A stretch of DNA of 64,000 bases from Paraphysomonas bandaiensis (lineage: Eukaryota > Chrysophyceae), in NCBI GenBank assembly GCA_965644295.1, contig CBFFRP010000207.1, positions 1 to 64,000 of the forward strand. Direction: 5' to 3'. The position numbers and the translations under genes were made by a program. This document shows, piece by piece, positions 22,959 to 32,220 of this stretch. The first letter of the stretch is position 1, and every line of letters begins with the position of its first letter. The notes below the pieces were generated by a model. That model did not search any database, was not told the DNA's origin, and was given only the letters and a program-made list of their open reading frames with translations.

Positions 22959-23278
22959 TAAGGATACCTAAGCGGCACAAGCGCCCGGTTTCACCTGCTT
23001 CGTTCTTGTGTGTAAAGCAATTATAACTATCTACTAATAATCAACTGTGTGATTGCGCATAATGAGCTATCTAAGAATACCAGGGGGCGATAACAATATA
23101 TTGCAATATATTGCCCGAAAAATAATAATAACATTTTCAAGACCAATAATAAATGATTAAATATGTTGCAATATATTGATATATATTGGGCGCTAAGAAG
23201 AAGAAATGAGCTCGATCGGCAGTAACTAGTTAGTAGAGGTTACAACACAATGATGAATACCCAATAACAATGCAGCAA
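22959..23278. other. Spacer with CAATATATTG palindromes
   Basis: Between two minus-strand genes. Near-perfect repeats of CAATATATTG occur at 23095-23115 and 23165-23190, the first between GGGCGATAA and TTGCCCG so that it can fold on itself. No coding content. Confidence 0.5.
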
Positions 23279-24125
23279 CTAGTACTCTAAGGATTCCAAA
23301 TCTTCGTCACTGTCGTCCTTATTCTCGTCCTGATGGAACGGTCCATGATCGATAACCTGTTGCACTGTCTTTTCCTCACATAGTGACTTTCCCTCTACCT
23401 CTTTTTTTCTTCCACTACAGTGACACGAGATGCTAGCAATGCTCCCAAACCCCCTAAAATAATTGTCCAGAAATATCTTTACGATATATGCAATACTCAC
23501 TAAATTTGAGAGTGACTTATTAATGAATAAAGCAGATATAATATAATTATTGGTATTTACTTTGTCATACTTCATAGAAATCCTAACTAGAAAATCTATA
23601 TGACAATGAACACAGCCAGTGCAGAACATGCGGGTGTCCAAACACAGCAGCAGACGTTTGGCAAGCGTGTATATCCCATGGACATGGAGGGTCCTGTGAA
23701 CGAAGCCACTGCAGAATATCCAAGTTTCTACCCCTAGCAGCAGCTTGGCAGGTCGATGTATCCCAGGGACATGGAGGGTTCTGTGAACGAAGCCATTGTA
23801 GAATATCTAAGTGTCCACTACCAGCAGCATCATGGCAACTACATTCATCCCAGGGACATGGAGGGTCCTGTGAACGAAGCCACTGCAGTACACCCAAGTG
23901 TCCACCACTAGCAGCACCACGGCAAGTACTTTCATCCCAGGGACATGGAGGGTCTTGTGATCGGAGCCACTTCAGTACACCCAAGTGTCCACCACTAGCA
24001 GCAGCATGGCAAGTACTTTCATCCCAGGGACATAGATGGTCCTGTGAACGAAGCCAGGCATGTATGTGGCATATAAGAAGTACCGATCTTACACCGAGAT
24101 AACTTCTGCTGTATGATACAGACAC
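23279..24125 (-). CDS. Ankyrin-repeat protein with C-P-W-D repeats
   Basis: The main exon (24125 to about 23590) codes for five tandem repeats of about 28 residues, each W-L-R-S-Q-[DN]-P-P-C-P-W-D then STC..AA..GHL.[IV]LQ, the ankyrin pattern found in many algal and giant-virus proteins. The DNA repeats itself at about 84-87 bp and is clearly homogenised. The first repeat lacks its start (AWLRSQDHLCPWD), so the 5' end may be truncated or in an unplaced exon. A second ORF to 23279 ends in an acidic ENKDDSDEDLESLEY tail and is probably the last exon, but I could not place the junction. Ankyrin repeats bind other proteins; the partner is unknown. Confidence 0.65.
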
Positions 24126-24762
24126 AGAGGGTATATATACTAATTATTTAACCCAAAATATATTTTCTTTACATCGCATTATTCACTAATACATGCATTA
24201 TTAACATATAGCATTGACGCTCTTATGTGTTAGTCCATGTTCGGACCACTGGGCACAGCTGTAGTATTGCTATAATACACCAGTATATCATATAGCAGTA
24301 TACACACATATACGCACTGTAGTATAGGAGGGCTCTAAAAAGGGTACGAATGCAAGTGTATAGGAACCCTAGCATAACACACTGAGTACAAGATAATATG
24401 TAAGTATTCAGAGCTAACTAAATAACCTATAGCGATCCTAGTTAAGCAAAACGTTTTTTTTACCCTAGGGATGAAAAAGTCCACTTGTCATGTCGATAAG
24501 AGACACTAAAATGACTGTTTTTCACAACCGCGTGCCAAAAAAGCAGATATTTTTCTTTTCACTATTTTTTGTTCACAACTCTTGCTGGAAATTCGAACCC
24601 AACTAACGTTTTTAGCTGCATTATTATCACACTATGATACAATACTTATACTTACTTCCAACTCATCACAAATGAACTCCCTCACAGTAGAAACACCTCG
24701 AAACCAACACAACCTGAACATACATTCACTATCTGAGTGCTGTCCGCAATTTTCTTCTTTAG
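24126..24762. other. Spacer before the kinase fusion gene
   Basis: AT-rich; likely promoter and 5' leader of the gene at 24763. A 60-residue ORF at 24582-24770 overlaps the start and looks spurious. No repeat family recognised. Confidence 0.45.
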
Positions 24763-27545
24763 ATGAATAGTCCATTAAACGTAGCAGCAGCAGGAGGGAA
24801 TCTCGCAGCTGTTAAGCGTTTATTGATGAATGGAGCAAATGGAAGTGCCGTGAACGGCCAGACACCGCTTCATTGGGCAGCATGTAGACAGAGTTTTACG
24901 AAAAAAGAAGGAGATTTTGTGAGTGTGATGGAATGTTTGCTAGATCATGGAATCCCCATCAACGAAAGAGACAATGAAGGATATACTGCTCTTCACAATG
25001 CGGTGATGTATTCTATGCCGAGTGACACTCATGCCATTCTTCGACTCCTTTTGCAACGAGGTGCTGATGCGACCATCAGGTCGCACACCGGCGAGACACC
25101 ATTCGACTGTGCCGAAAGTGAAGATGTTCGTAATTTCCTAAGGATGCATGGTGCGGCTCCTTTGCCAGTTGTAGAAGAACAAATCATCGAGGTGTGTATT
25201 CCGGTGGTTATCACAGGATGCATGTGTTTGGAGAGAATAGTCTCATACTATGTTATTGATGGGCATAGATTGTAAGTAATAGTATTATATTGTGTTTATT
25301 TGCACGATAGGTACGAGGTGTAGAAGATAGAGTCCAAGAATTGAATGACACTGAGGCGGCACTTCTAGTTGCAGCTCTTGCAGCCTCGGAGGAGGAGTAT
25401 GAGCGTGCGACGACTGCCAGGAGATTACAACAAGAAGCTGAGGAGAGAGAGAGGCAAGAAGAGGAGGTCTTGAGAGAGAGAACTGCTCGCCAAGCAGTGG
25501 AGAAGAAGGAGGAAGATGAGAAGGAACACGCTTTGCGGGTTGCTATAGATACAGTATTATCGGGTGGAGCACCCGTCTCCTTGCCCTATGATCTTGTTCG
25601 TAAGTGGACTGGTGGGTTCAAGAACGAACTTGATAGGGGTGCTTATGGAATAGTTTATAAGGGATTGGTGACGTTTGCGGACGTTGAAGAGTGTGGAAGC
25701 GCAGGCGGTGATCATGATGTAGCAGGTGGACGATATGTTGCAGTGAAGGTTTTCAACACTGAAATGTTGACTGATTTTGTCGGAGTGGGTGAAAATAAAC
25801 CAGATATTGATATGGTTAATGGCGACAGTAGTAAGAATAGGATGTTGGAGAGCGCATCCAGGGAAATCAATATATTGAGCACCTTTAATCATCCAAACAT
25901 CATCCGATTACTTGGATATACACTCCCTGCTGTCGATGTGCTTCCTGCGCAAGGGCTAAACAACATTTGCCTAGTGTATGAGTATGCCTCGAGAGGGGGG
26001 TTACATAATGTCCTGAAGGATGATACACAAGCATCAGAGTTGCCCTGGTTCCAACGGGTTAAAATTGCACTTGGTGTGGCAAAAGGTTTGGCGTACATGC
26101 ATCACAGAGATGCTAATCGACCTGCTTTCCATCGAGACATAAAAGCTGCCAATATTGCTCTTACCAGTGGATTAACCCCTAAAATTATTGATTGTGGATT
26201 GGCGAAGTACATGCCAGAAAAAGAAACAAATATGAAAGGTCCTACATCGATTCACTCCATGACTGGAGCTCGGTTTGGGACTGTGGGATACATGTGTGAG
26301 AAATATTGCAAAAGGGCAGAGATGTTGTTTGATGCAAAGTGCGAGATTTTTTCTTTTGGTATTGTCTTATTGGAGTTGTATTGCGGTGAGATTCAAGGAA
26401 GCAATAGTGAACTCAATCTGGAAGAGATGTTAGATGATGAGGACGATATGATATCTGCTGACCAGCGCGCCGGATCATGGCCGGAGGAGGCAGCCAGCTT
26501 GTACCTTGAACTGGCTTCGGAATGTGTAGCCAAGTACTCAAAACGAAGGTCAAACATGCGTTCTGTAGTGCAATCTCTCTCTCGTATACTGGCACTTCAC
26601 CAAGTAAGCACTTTAGAGTCTTCACTCTTACAACTACGTGATCAATTGACGGCCAAAAATGAGTTATTATCATTGAAGTTGGATGTTGCCGACCGACTGT
26701 CTTTGGAGTCTATGCATAACTGTATTGTTTGCTTCAATACTTATCCTTTGAGCAAGGGAGTAATGTGTCCTAGAGAGAACGTGGAGGATTTGAATGAGTG
26801 TCATTTCTTTTGTGATGAGGATTTCAGTGACATGATTAGTTCTCAAAGCTCTGATATTGGTCAGTTCATCAAATTTGGCTGTAAGATTGTCTGTCCGATG
26901 TGTCTGGCAGTGCCTGTACCGCAGGGTGAAGTTCAGGTTCAAACCCAATTGCCTCTATCTGCTCATGCCACAGAGGAAGCATTATCATCATATATTGAAG
27001 CGTGTAGAAGGGCTGATCGAGACCTTGAAGACAGAAAGAATGCAGTAGAGCGGGCTAGAGATCAGGAGAGACATATGGACGAAATGCAGGCGTTGAGAGA
27101 GGAAATGATGGAAAACAAGACAGCGAAGCTAGCTGCCTCTGCTGAGCGTCATCGACAACGTATTATCAATGATATTCTTACGCTAAAGTGTCCACATTGT
27201 GGGCTTACTGTCTTCGACTTTGATGCTTGCTTCGCTGTACAGCATTCTCCAGATGCCATGCGAGGTCACGGTCAGGGCTGTAGTAGATATTTCTGCGGGT
27301 GGTGTTTAGCGCCAAGTGAAGGGTCGGCAGCTTGTCACAGCCATGTCAAAGTATGTCCCGCTGCCCCTGCACAAAGACGAGGAAGCTGGAATGGTAATAT
27401 GGATGAGTTTAATGTTGTTCATGGACAACGACGGCGAGCAGCAGTGTTACAATACTTGGCTGACCGAGTGCCAAATTTGGAGGAGAAGACTGCAGTTTGT
27501 CACGCCATTGCATGCGACTTGAACGATTTGAACATCTATCTGTAA
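24763..27545 (+). CDS. Ankyrin - protein kinase - RING/IBR-like fusion protein
   Basis: Two exons (24763-25191, 25311-27545), 887 aa. Residues 1-130 hold about three ankyrin repeats (NGQTPLHWAA, EGYTALHNAV, TGETPFDCAE). Then a Glu/Arg-rich coiled coil (about 155-210). The kinase domain (about 230-500) has RGAYGIVYKG (Gly loop), VAVKVF (Lys), SREINIL (Glu), FHRDIKAANIAL (HRD loop), then IIDCGLAKYM, where DFG is DCG, and GTVGYMCEKY, where A-P-E is replaced. The C-terminus has CIVCFNTY...HFFC...CPMC, a RING-like set, a coiled coil, and CPHCG...DFDACF...CSRYFCGWC...HVKVCP, which resembles an IBR/RBR zinc site. This implies coupling of target binding, phosphorylation and ubiquitin transfer; the activities are inferred. 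The HRD, Lys and metal-binding Asp suggest the kinase could still work. Confidence 0.85.
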
Positions 27546-27574
27546 AGGGTTTTGAATCAGTTCTGTTCTATCTA

Positions 27575-28560
27575 CTAACTGAACCACCTACAGATAATAA
27601 TAACATAATTACAATTTAACAAAATATTAAATACTTGAAAAAATACACATGAAGAAGAGTTCCCGCGCCAAAATATATAAATAGAATGTGCGTTGATATG
27701 TACATGCGTTGATATGTACAGAAATAAATTGACTGAATGATCACCAACAATATCAACAACTTCGCATCCGATGTATGATTTATCTTTGTTCGTTATGCTG
27801 GGCAATTTAGATTTAGAATCCACACAGCTGGCGCTTCTCCTTATTGCCATGTCCGCCATTTTCTTTGCTTCCTTCTTTGATTCCTGATTTTCAGTCAATG
27901 AAGCAACAAATTGACGCATACAAGCGACTTGACTTTCATTTGAAGAATCGCCAAGGGCTTCTATGAACTCTTCAAAGGAAATAAACCCTGACTCATCGGC
28001 ATCAACTCCCTTTAAAAATTGTAGAGCATCAGAAAAGTTATCAAATAAACCTATTTGATGAAATCGTCCGCTGCTCTGTCGAGACGAATACCACCAGTGG
28101 CTTCATGTTCTGACCCATTCACCTCACGACGTGATGAGTACCAAGCCCAAAAGACACGAAACTCTCGTTTAGTGAGCCTGTACACTGGTTTTCCGTTCCG
28201 CTTCTCAAGCCACTTCTTCCAGTTGTATTGTTGTAGATTTAAGCGATTTTCTTTTTCTATTCTTTTCTGTTTGCTTCCTTTCTTGAAGCATTGATTTTCA
28301 AAATTTACTTTTATTTGTCTGAACTCTGCTTTTATCGAAGCTTGTCTTTTGGATGAAACGGTGGCATGCTTAGCATTTACGATGTTCAATCTCGTTGACC
28401 TTGCTGTATCTCCAGGCAAGCGCAAATTTCCTTTAGATTGAACTCGATAAACTTGAGTTTTGATTCCAGTGCTAATGTCTGGTAAAAATGATATCCCAAT
28501 TGTGGGTCGTGATGGTTTCAGATTGATTGTTTTGTATTACGTTTCGATAACGTTATTGTT
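27575..28560 (-). CDS. Basic protein with EF-hand (5' end not placed)
   Basis: At least two exons joined by a 47-nt GT-AG intron (28122-28076). Upstream the frame is open to about 28540 without a clear ATG, so a first exon is missing from the model. The upstream part is Lys/Arg-rich (KGSKQKRIEKENRL, KWLEKRNGKPVYRLTKREF). Downstream is one good calcium-binding loop, DADESGFISFEEF, preceded by a helix LFDNFSDALQFLKG, then a Lys/Glu helix KKEAKKMADMA. The last about 40 residues are hydrophobic and unlike the rest, so translation may end through a further splice. Possibly a calcium sensor; family not recognised. Confidence 0.5.
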
Positions 28561-29340
28561 CTGGCGTCAGGTTTAGGATGTCGGGTAGTTGTTTTCGCAA
28601 CACCTTCGATGGCAAGAGTCAAGATTTCCTAGGCGGTTCCTTGATGATTTCAACACAGAATGTGATCAATGAATGAAGAGAAAAAAACGTGAAACAAGTT
28701 CAACAAATAAATACCGCAATGTTGATAATAATAATGCTCTCATCTTGCTGCTGCTGGCTGTGTGTTTCTGTCGTCCAACGTAACGCAAAACATGAAAAAA
28801 GCAAAACTCCGGAACGAATCGAACTCTAGAACTGGAAAACGAACCTCCAACCTTTTGGCACTGACATGACTTTTTCCAGCGGTTTCGTCGTCGCCAGAGG
28901 GAGCCAAAAACATGCCATGGATCCAGACGCATCATACTTGTACATACCGGTATATATATATACATGTACATGTATAACGTTATATATATAAATAATGTAC
29001 ATGTATAACGTTATATATATATATATACATCATGCATGATGCCAGCAGATTGCCAATACAGGTAAGCTTACGTAGTACCGGATAACAAAAAAAAACTATC
29101 ATTTGTGATTTTGTTTTCACCTCCATTATTGCTCCAACAAACGCCACAACGAATGGGAATGCCAATTCCAGAAATCCCTCATCTATGTCTCCCATTCATC
29201 ATTTCTCTACATTTCATCCAAGTGTGACAGGGTTCTCCTGACTTTCAGCAATGGCCGAGCTATAGCACAGAGCATCGCGCTTCGTATACTCTATTATCGC
29301 CAAGACCATCGAATTTCATCGTGCCTTAAAATCTGAGCGA
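28561..29340. other. Spacer with TATATA/ACATGTATAACGT repeats
   Basis: No gene accepted. A near-duplicate block ACATGTATAACGTTATATAT occurs at about 28968-28990 and 28998-29020, inside a TATATA tract. Small minus-strand ORFs here have no recognisable domain. Confidence 0.45.
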
Positions 29341-29505
29341 TGTCTAAACTTGCAGCCCCCACTTTACTCACTTTTGTTCTTGGCACAATGTTGGAAATCC
29401 TCGCTTATGTTGACGACAGAGACTTGTACCAGTTTGGATGCTCTTGCAGAAAAGACACTTTATGCTATACTGTGTGGACAAGGAATTTCGTAAATCAATA
29501 TTGAC
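29341..29505 (+). CDS. F-box-like fragment (55 aa)
   Basis: A short ATG ORF whose residues 8-40 read TLLTFVLGTMLEILAYVDD then RDLYQFGCSCR. This matches the F-box pattern (LP-x-E-I-L-x-x-I-x-x-Y-L-D-x-x-D-L and a following C-S-R/K). F-box proteins recruit substrates to SCF ubiquitin ligases. The ORF stops soon after, with no substrate-binding domain, so it is a truncated gene, a first exon, or chance. It lies 90 bp upstream of the sulfotransferase exon in the same direction. Confidence 0.35.
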
Positions 29506-29595
29506 AACAGCATCCAGAACAAGCAGGTTTATCTCGTTTGTAGTGTTTTCTTCTCGTATCTAAGCACATTTATAATACCCAATTCGGATTGTTAG

Positions 29596-30516
29596 ATTTT
29601 TACCCAAAGGTTGGAGAAAAGAGACCGTGGCTCTAGTTAGCTATCCCCGCTCAGGCAACTCGTTCCTGCGACGTGTTCTTGAGAAGTGGAGTGCCACGAT
29701 CACCGGATCTGACAGCCGCCCTAATCGAACATTGAGTTTCAGCCTTCTCAGGTGCGGTTTCCGGGGAGAGGGGGTTACTGATGACTCTGTATGGTTAGTT
29801 AAAACGCACTACCCCGAAAGAATGGGTTTTGTAAAATTTGTGGCTAATCGTGCTGTCCTCATCATTCGAAATCCTTATGATACCATTGAGTCGTATTTTC
29901 ACATGGTGAGGCATTGTATTGAGCTAATCTAATCTGTTAATTTTGATATTGTTGCTAATATATACTGTTGTTTCGTTGTGATTATTTCTTTGGCCTTCTT
30001 ATTGTTGGTATATAGAGCATGACCAACACCCACAACAAGAGTTTATCTACTTCAGCCTTCAATAGCTTACATGCCGTTTGGAATCATTTAATTATCAATG
30101 AAATTAAAATATGGAAGCAATTTTATTTATATTGGTTGCAAGGGGGCAGTGTAGTCTCTGCATCGGAATATGGCACAGTCGTGACTTCGAAACAGACGGA
30201 GTTGCTAGTCATTCGCTATGAAGATTTGCTGCTGCACAAGGAGGTAGGTGTTTTCCTCGACTCTTCATATATATGTTAATTATCATTATTCATCATTGTT
30301 ACTGTGTTGGATTGGCTGTGATGGTAGGGAGTGCAGTCCCTCTTTTTTTATTATCTTGGGGGTGCAAATGGTAACCCGCCTCTCGGCGTCACCTTGGACA
30401 TAGAAGGCGCGCCTCATCCTGCTGCGACTTCTGCCACAACAGGCAACAAAGAAAGAAGGGAACCGGGATATCAACCTCGCCAAGTGCGTAATATGGATAT
30501 CATGAATACTTACTGA
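29596..30516 (+). CDS. Sulfotransferase-domain protein (5' exon not placed)
   Basis: Exons 29596-29905, 30016-30243 and 30328-30516 join in frame; no ATG precedes the first, so an upstream exon is likely. Sulfotransferases move sulfate from PAPS to sugars, proteins or small molecules. The PAPS 5'-phosphosulfate loop is VALVSYPRSGNSFLRR and the 3'-phosphate site is VLIIRNPYDTIESYFHM, with LVIRYEDLLLHKE further on, all in normal order. The first placed exon starts LPKGWRKE, a usual lead-in for this group. The final exon (VQSLFFYYLGG...PPLGVTLDIEGAPHP) becomes low complexity and ends just before the minisatellite, so the C-terminus may have been altered by it. Confidence 0.82.
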
Positions 30517-30544
30517 TGCTCGAAAAGGTTACTATCTGATATTT

Positions 30545-32220
30545 CACAGCCCATGGTACTGCTCACCTGCATCAAACCACCCACATCCACCTCCCCTCCC
30601 GTGCCCGTCCACTAGCACAACACCACCAGCACACGCCAACTCGCGCTCTCACGCGATGCCCAGAGCGGACTGTGGAAATGCTGTGCATGCACCAGGTGTG
30701 CCTGTTCACAGCCCATGGTACTGTTCATCTGCATCAAAACACCCACATCCACCTCCACCTCCCCTCCCGTGCCCGTCCAATAGCACACCACTACCAGCAC
30801 ACGCCAACTCGCACTCTCACGGGATGCCCAGAGCGGACTGTGGAAATGCTGTGCATGCACCAGGTGTGCCTGTTCACAGCCCATGGTACTGCTCACCTGC
30901 ATCAAACCACCCACATCCACCTCCCCTCCCGTGCCCGTCCCCTAGCACAACACCACCTACATCCTCCAACTCACGTTCTCACAGGATGCCCAGAGCGGAC
31001 TGTGGAAATGCTGTGCATGCACCAGGTGTGCCTGTTCACAGCCCATGGTACTGCTCACCTGCATCAAACCACCCACATCCACCTCCCCTCCTGTGTCCGT
31101 CCACTAGCACAACACCACCAGCACACGCCAACTCACGCTCTCACAGGATGCCCAGAGCGGACTGTAGAAACGCTGTGCATGTACCAGGTGTGCATGTTCA
31201 CAGCCCATGGTACTGTTCACCTGCATCAAAACACTCACATCCACATCCACCTCCACCTCCCCTCCCGTGCCCGTCCAATAGCACACCACCAGCACACGCC
31301 AACTCGCACTCTCACGGGATGCCCAGAGCGGACTGTGGAAATGCTGTGCATGCACCAGGTGTGCCTGTTCACAGCCCATGGTACTGTTCACCTGCATCAA
31401 ACCACCCACATCCACCTCCCCTCCCGTGCCCGTCCCCTAGCACACCACCACCTACATCCTCCAACTCGCGCTCTCACAGGATGCACAGAGCGGACTGTGG
31501 AAATGCTGTGCATGCACCAGGTGTGCCTGTTCACAGCCCATGGTACTGCTCACCTGCATCAAACCACCCACATCCACCTCCCCTCCCGTGCCTGTCCAAT
31601 AGCACACCACCACCTACATCCTCCAACTCGCGCTCTCACGGGATGCCCAGCAGAGCGGACTGTGGAAATGCTGTGCATGCACCAGGTGTGCCTGTTCACA
31701 GCCCATGGTACTGTTCACCTGCATCAAACCACCCACATCCACCTCCCCTCCCGTGCCCGTCCAATAGCACACCACCACCTACATCCTCCAACTCACGCTC
31801 TCACAGGATGCACAGAGCGGACTGTGGAAATGCTGTGCATGCACCAGGTGTGCCTGTTCACAGCCCATGGTACTGCTCACCTGCATCAAACCACCCACAT
31901 CCACCTCCCCTCCTGTGTCCGTCCACTAGCACAACACCACCAGCACACGCCAACTCACGCTCTCACAGGATGCCCAGAGCGGACTGTAGAAACGCTGTGC
32001 ATGTGCCAGGTGTGCATGTTCACAGCCCATGGTACTGTTCACCTGCATCAAAACACCCACATCCACATCCACATCCACCTCCCGTGCCTGTCCAATAGCA
32101 CAACACCACCTACATCCTCCAACTCACGCTCTCACAGGATGCCCAGCAGAGCGGACTGTGGAAATGCTGTGCATGCACCAGGTGTGCCTGTTCACAGCCC
32201 ATAGTACTCACAAGCTTCCA
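30545..32220 (+). repeat. GC-rich 162-bp minisatellite, 10 units
   Basis: The anchor CACAGCCCATGG starts at 30545, 30707, 30875, 31037, 31199, 31370, 31532, 31697, 31859, 32021 and 32193 (the last as CACAGCCCATAG). Spacings are 162, 168, 162, 162, 171, 162, 165, 162, 162, 172. The block containing 31037-31200 recurs at 31859-32022, so a five-unit segment of about 822 bp was also copied. The array is much richer in G+C than the DNA on either side. Confidence 0.95.
30656..32098 (+). CDS. Proline-rich repeat ORF over the minisatellite (frame uncertain)
   Basis: 480 codons, repeating about 54 residues: HSPWYCSPASNHPHPPPLPC, then a Pro/Ser/Thr stretch and RADCGNAVHAPGVPV. A second sense frame, 30672-32204, is open for 510 codons (LFTAHGTAHLHQTTHIHLPS then ERTVEMLCMHQVC), and parts of the antisense are open too. 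Unit lengths that are multiples of three for nine of ten units favour a coding role but do not say which frame. The last unit (172 bp) breaks the rule. No known domain. It could be a cell-wall-like Pro-rich protein or no protein at all. Confidence 0.35.
   Translation: MPRADCGNAVHAPGVPVHSPWYCSSASKHPHPPPPPLPCPSNSTPLPAHANSHSHGMPRADCGNAVHAPGVPVHSPWYCSPASNHPHPPPLPCPSPSTTPPTSSNSRSHRMPRADCGNAVHAPGVPVHSPWYCSPASNHPHPPPLLCPSTSTTPPAHANSRSHRMPRADCRNAVHVPGVHVHSPWYCSPASKHSHPHPPPPPLPCPSNSTPPAHANSHSHGMPRADCGNAVHAPGVPVHSPWYCSPASNHPHPPPLPCPSPSTPPPTSSNSRSHRMHRADCGNAVHAPGVPVHSPWYCSPASNHPHPPPLPCLSNSTPPPTSSNSRSHGMPSRADCGNAVHAPGVPVHSPWYCSPASNHPHPPPLPCPSNSTPPPTSSNSRSHRMHRADCGNAVHAPGVPVHSPWYCSPASNHPHPPPLLCPSTSTTPPAHANSRSHRMPRADCRNAVHVPGVHVHSPWYCSPASKHPHPHPHPPPVPVQ

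Noticed and set aside
28040-28125. Apparent stop between the basic ORF and the EF-hand
   Set aside because: A phase-0 47-nt GT-AG intron joins the two parts.
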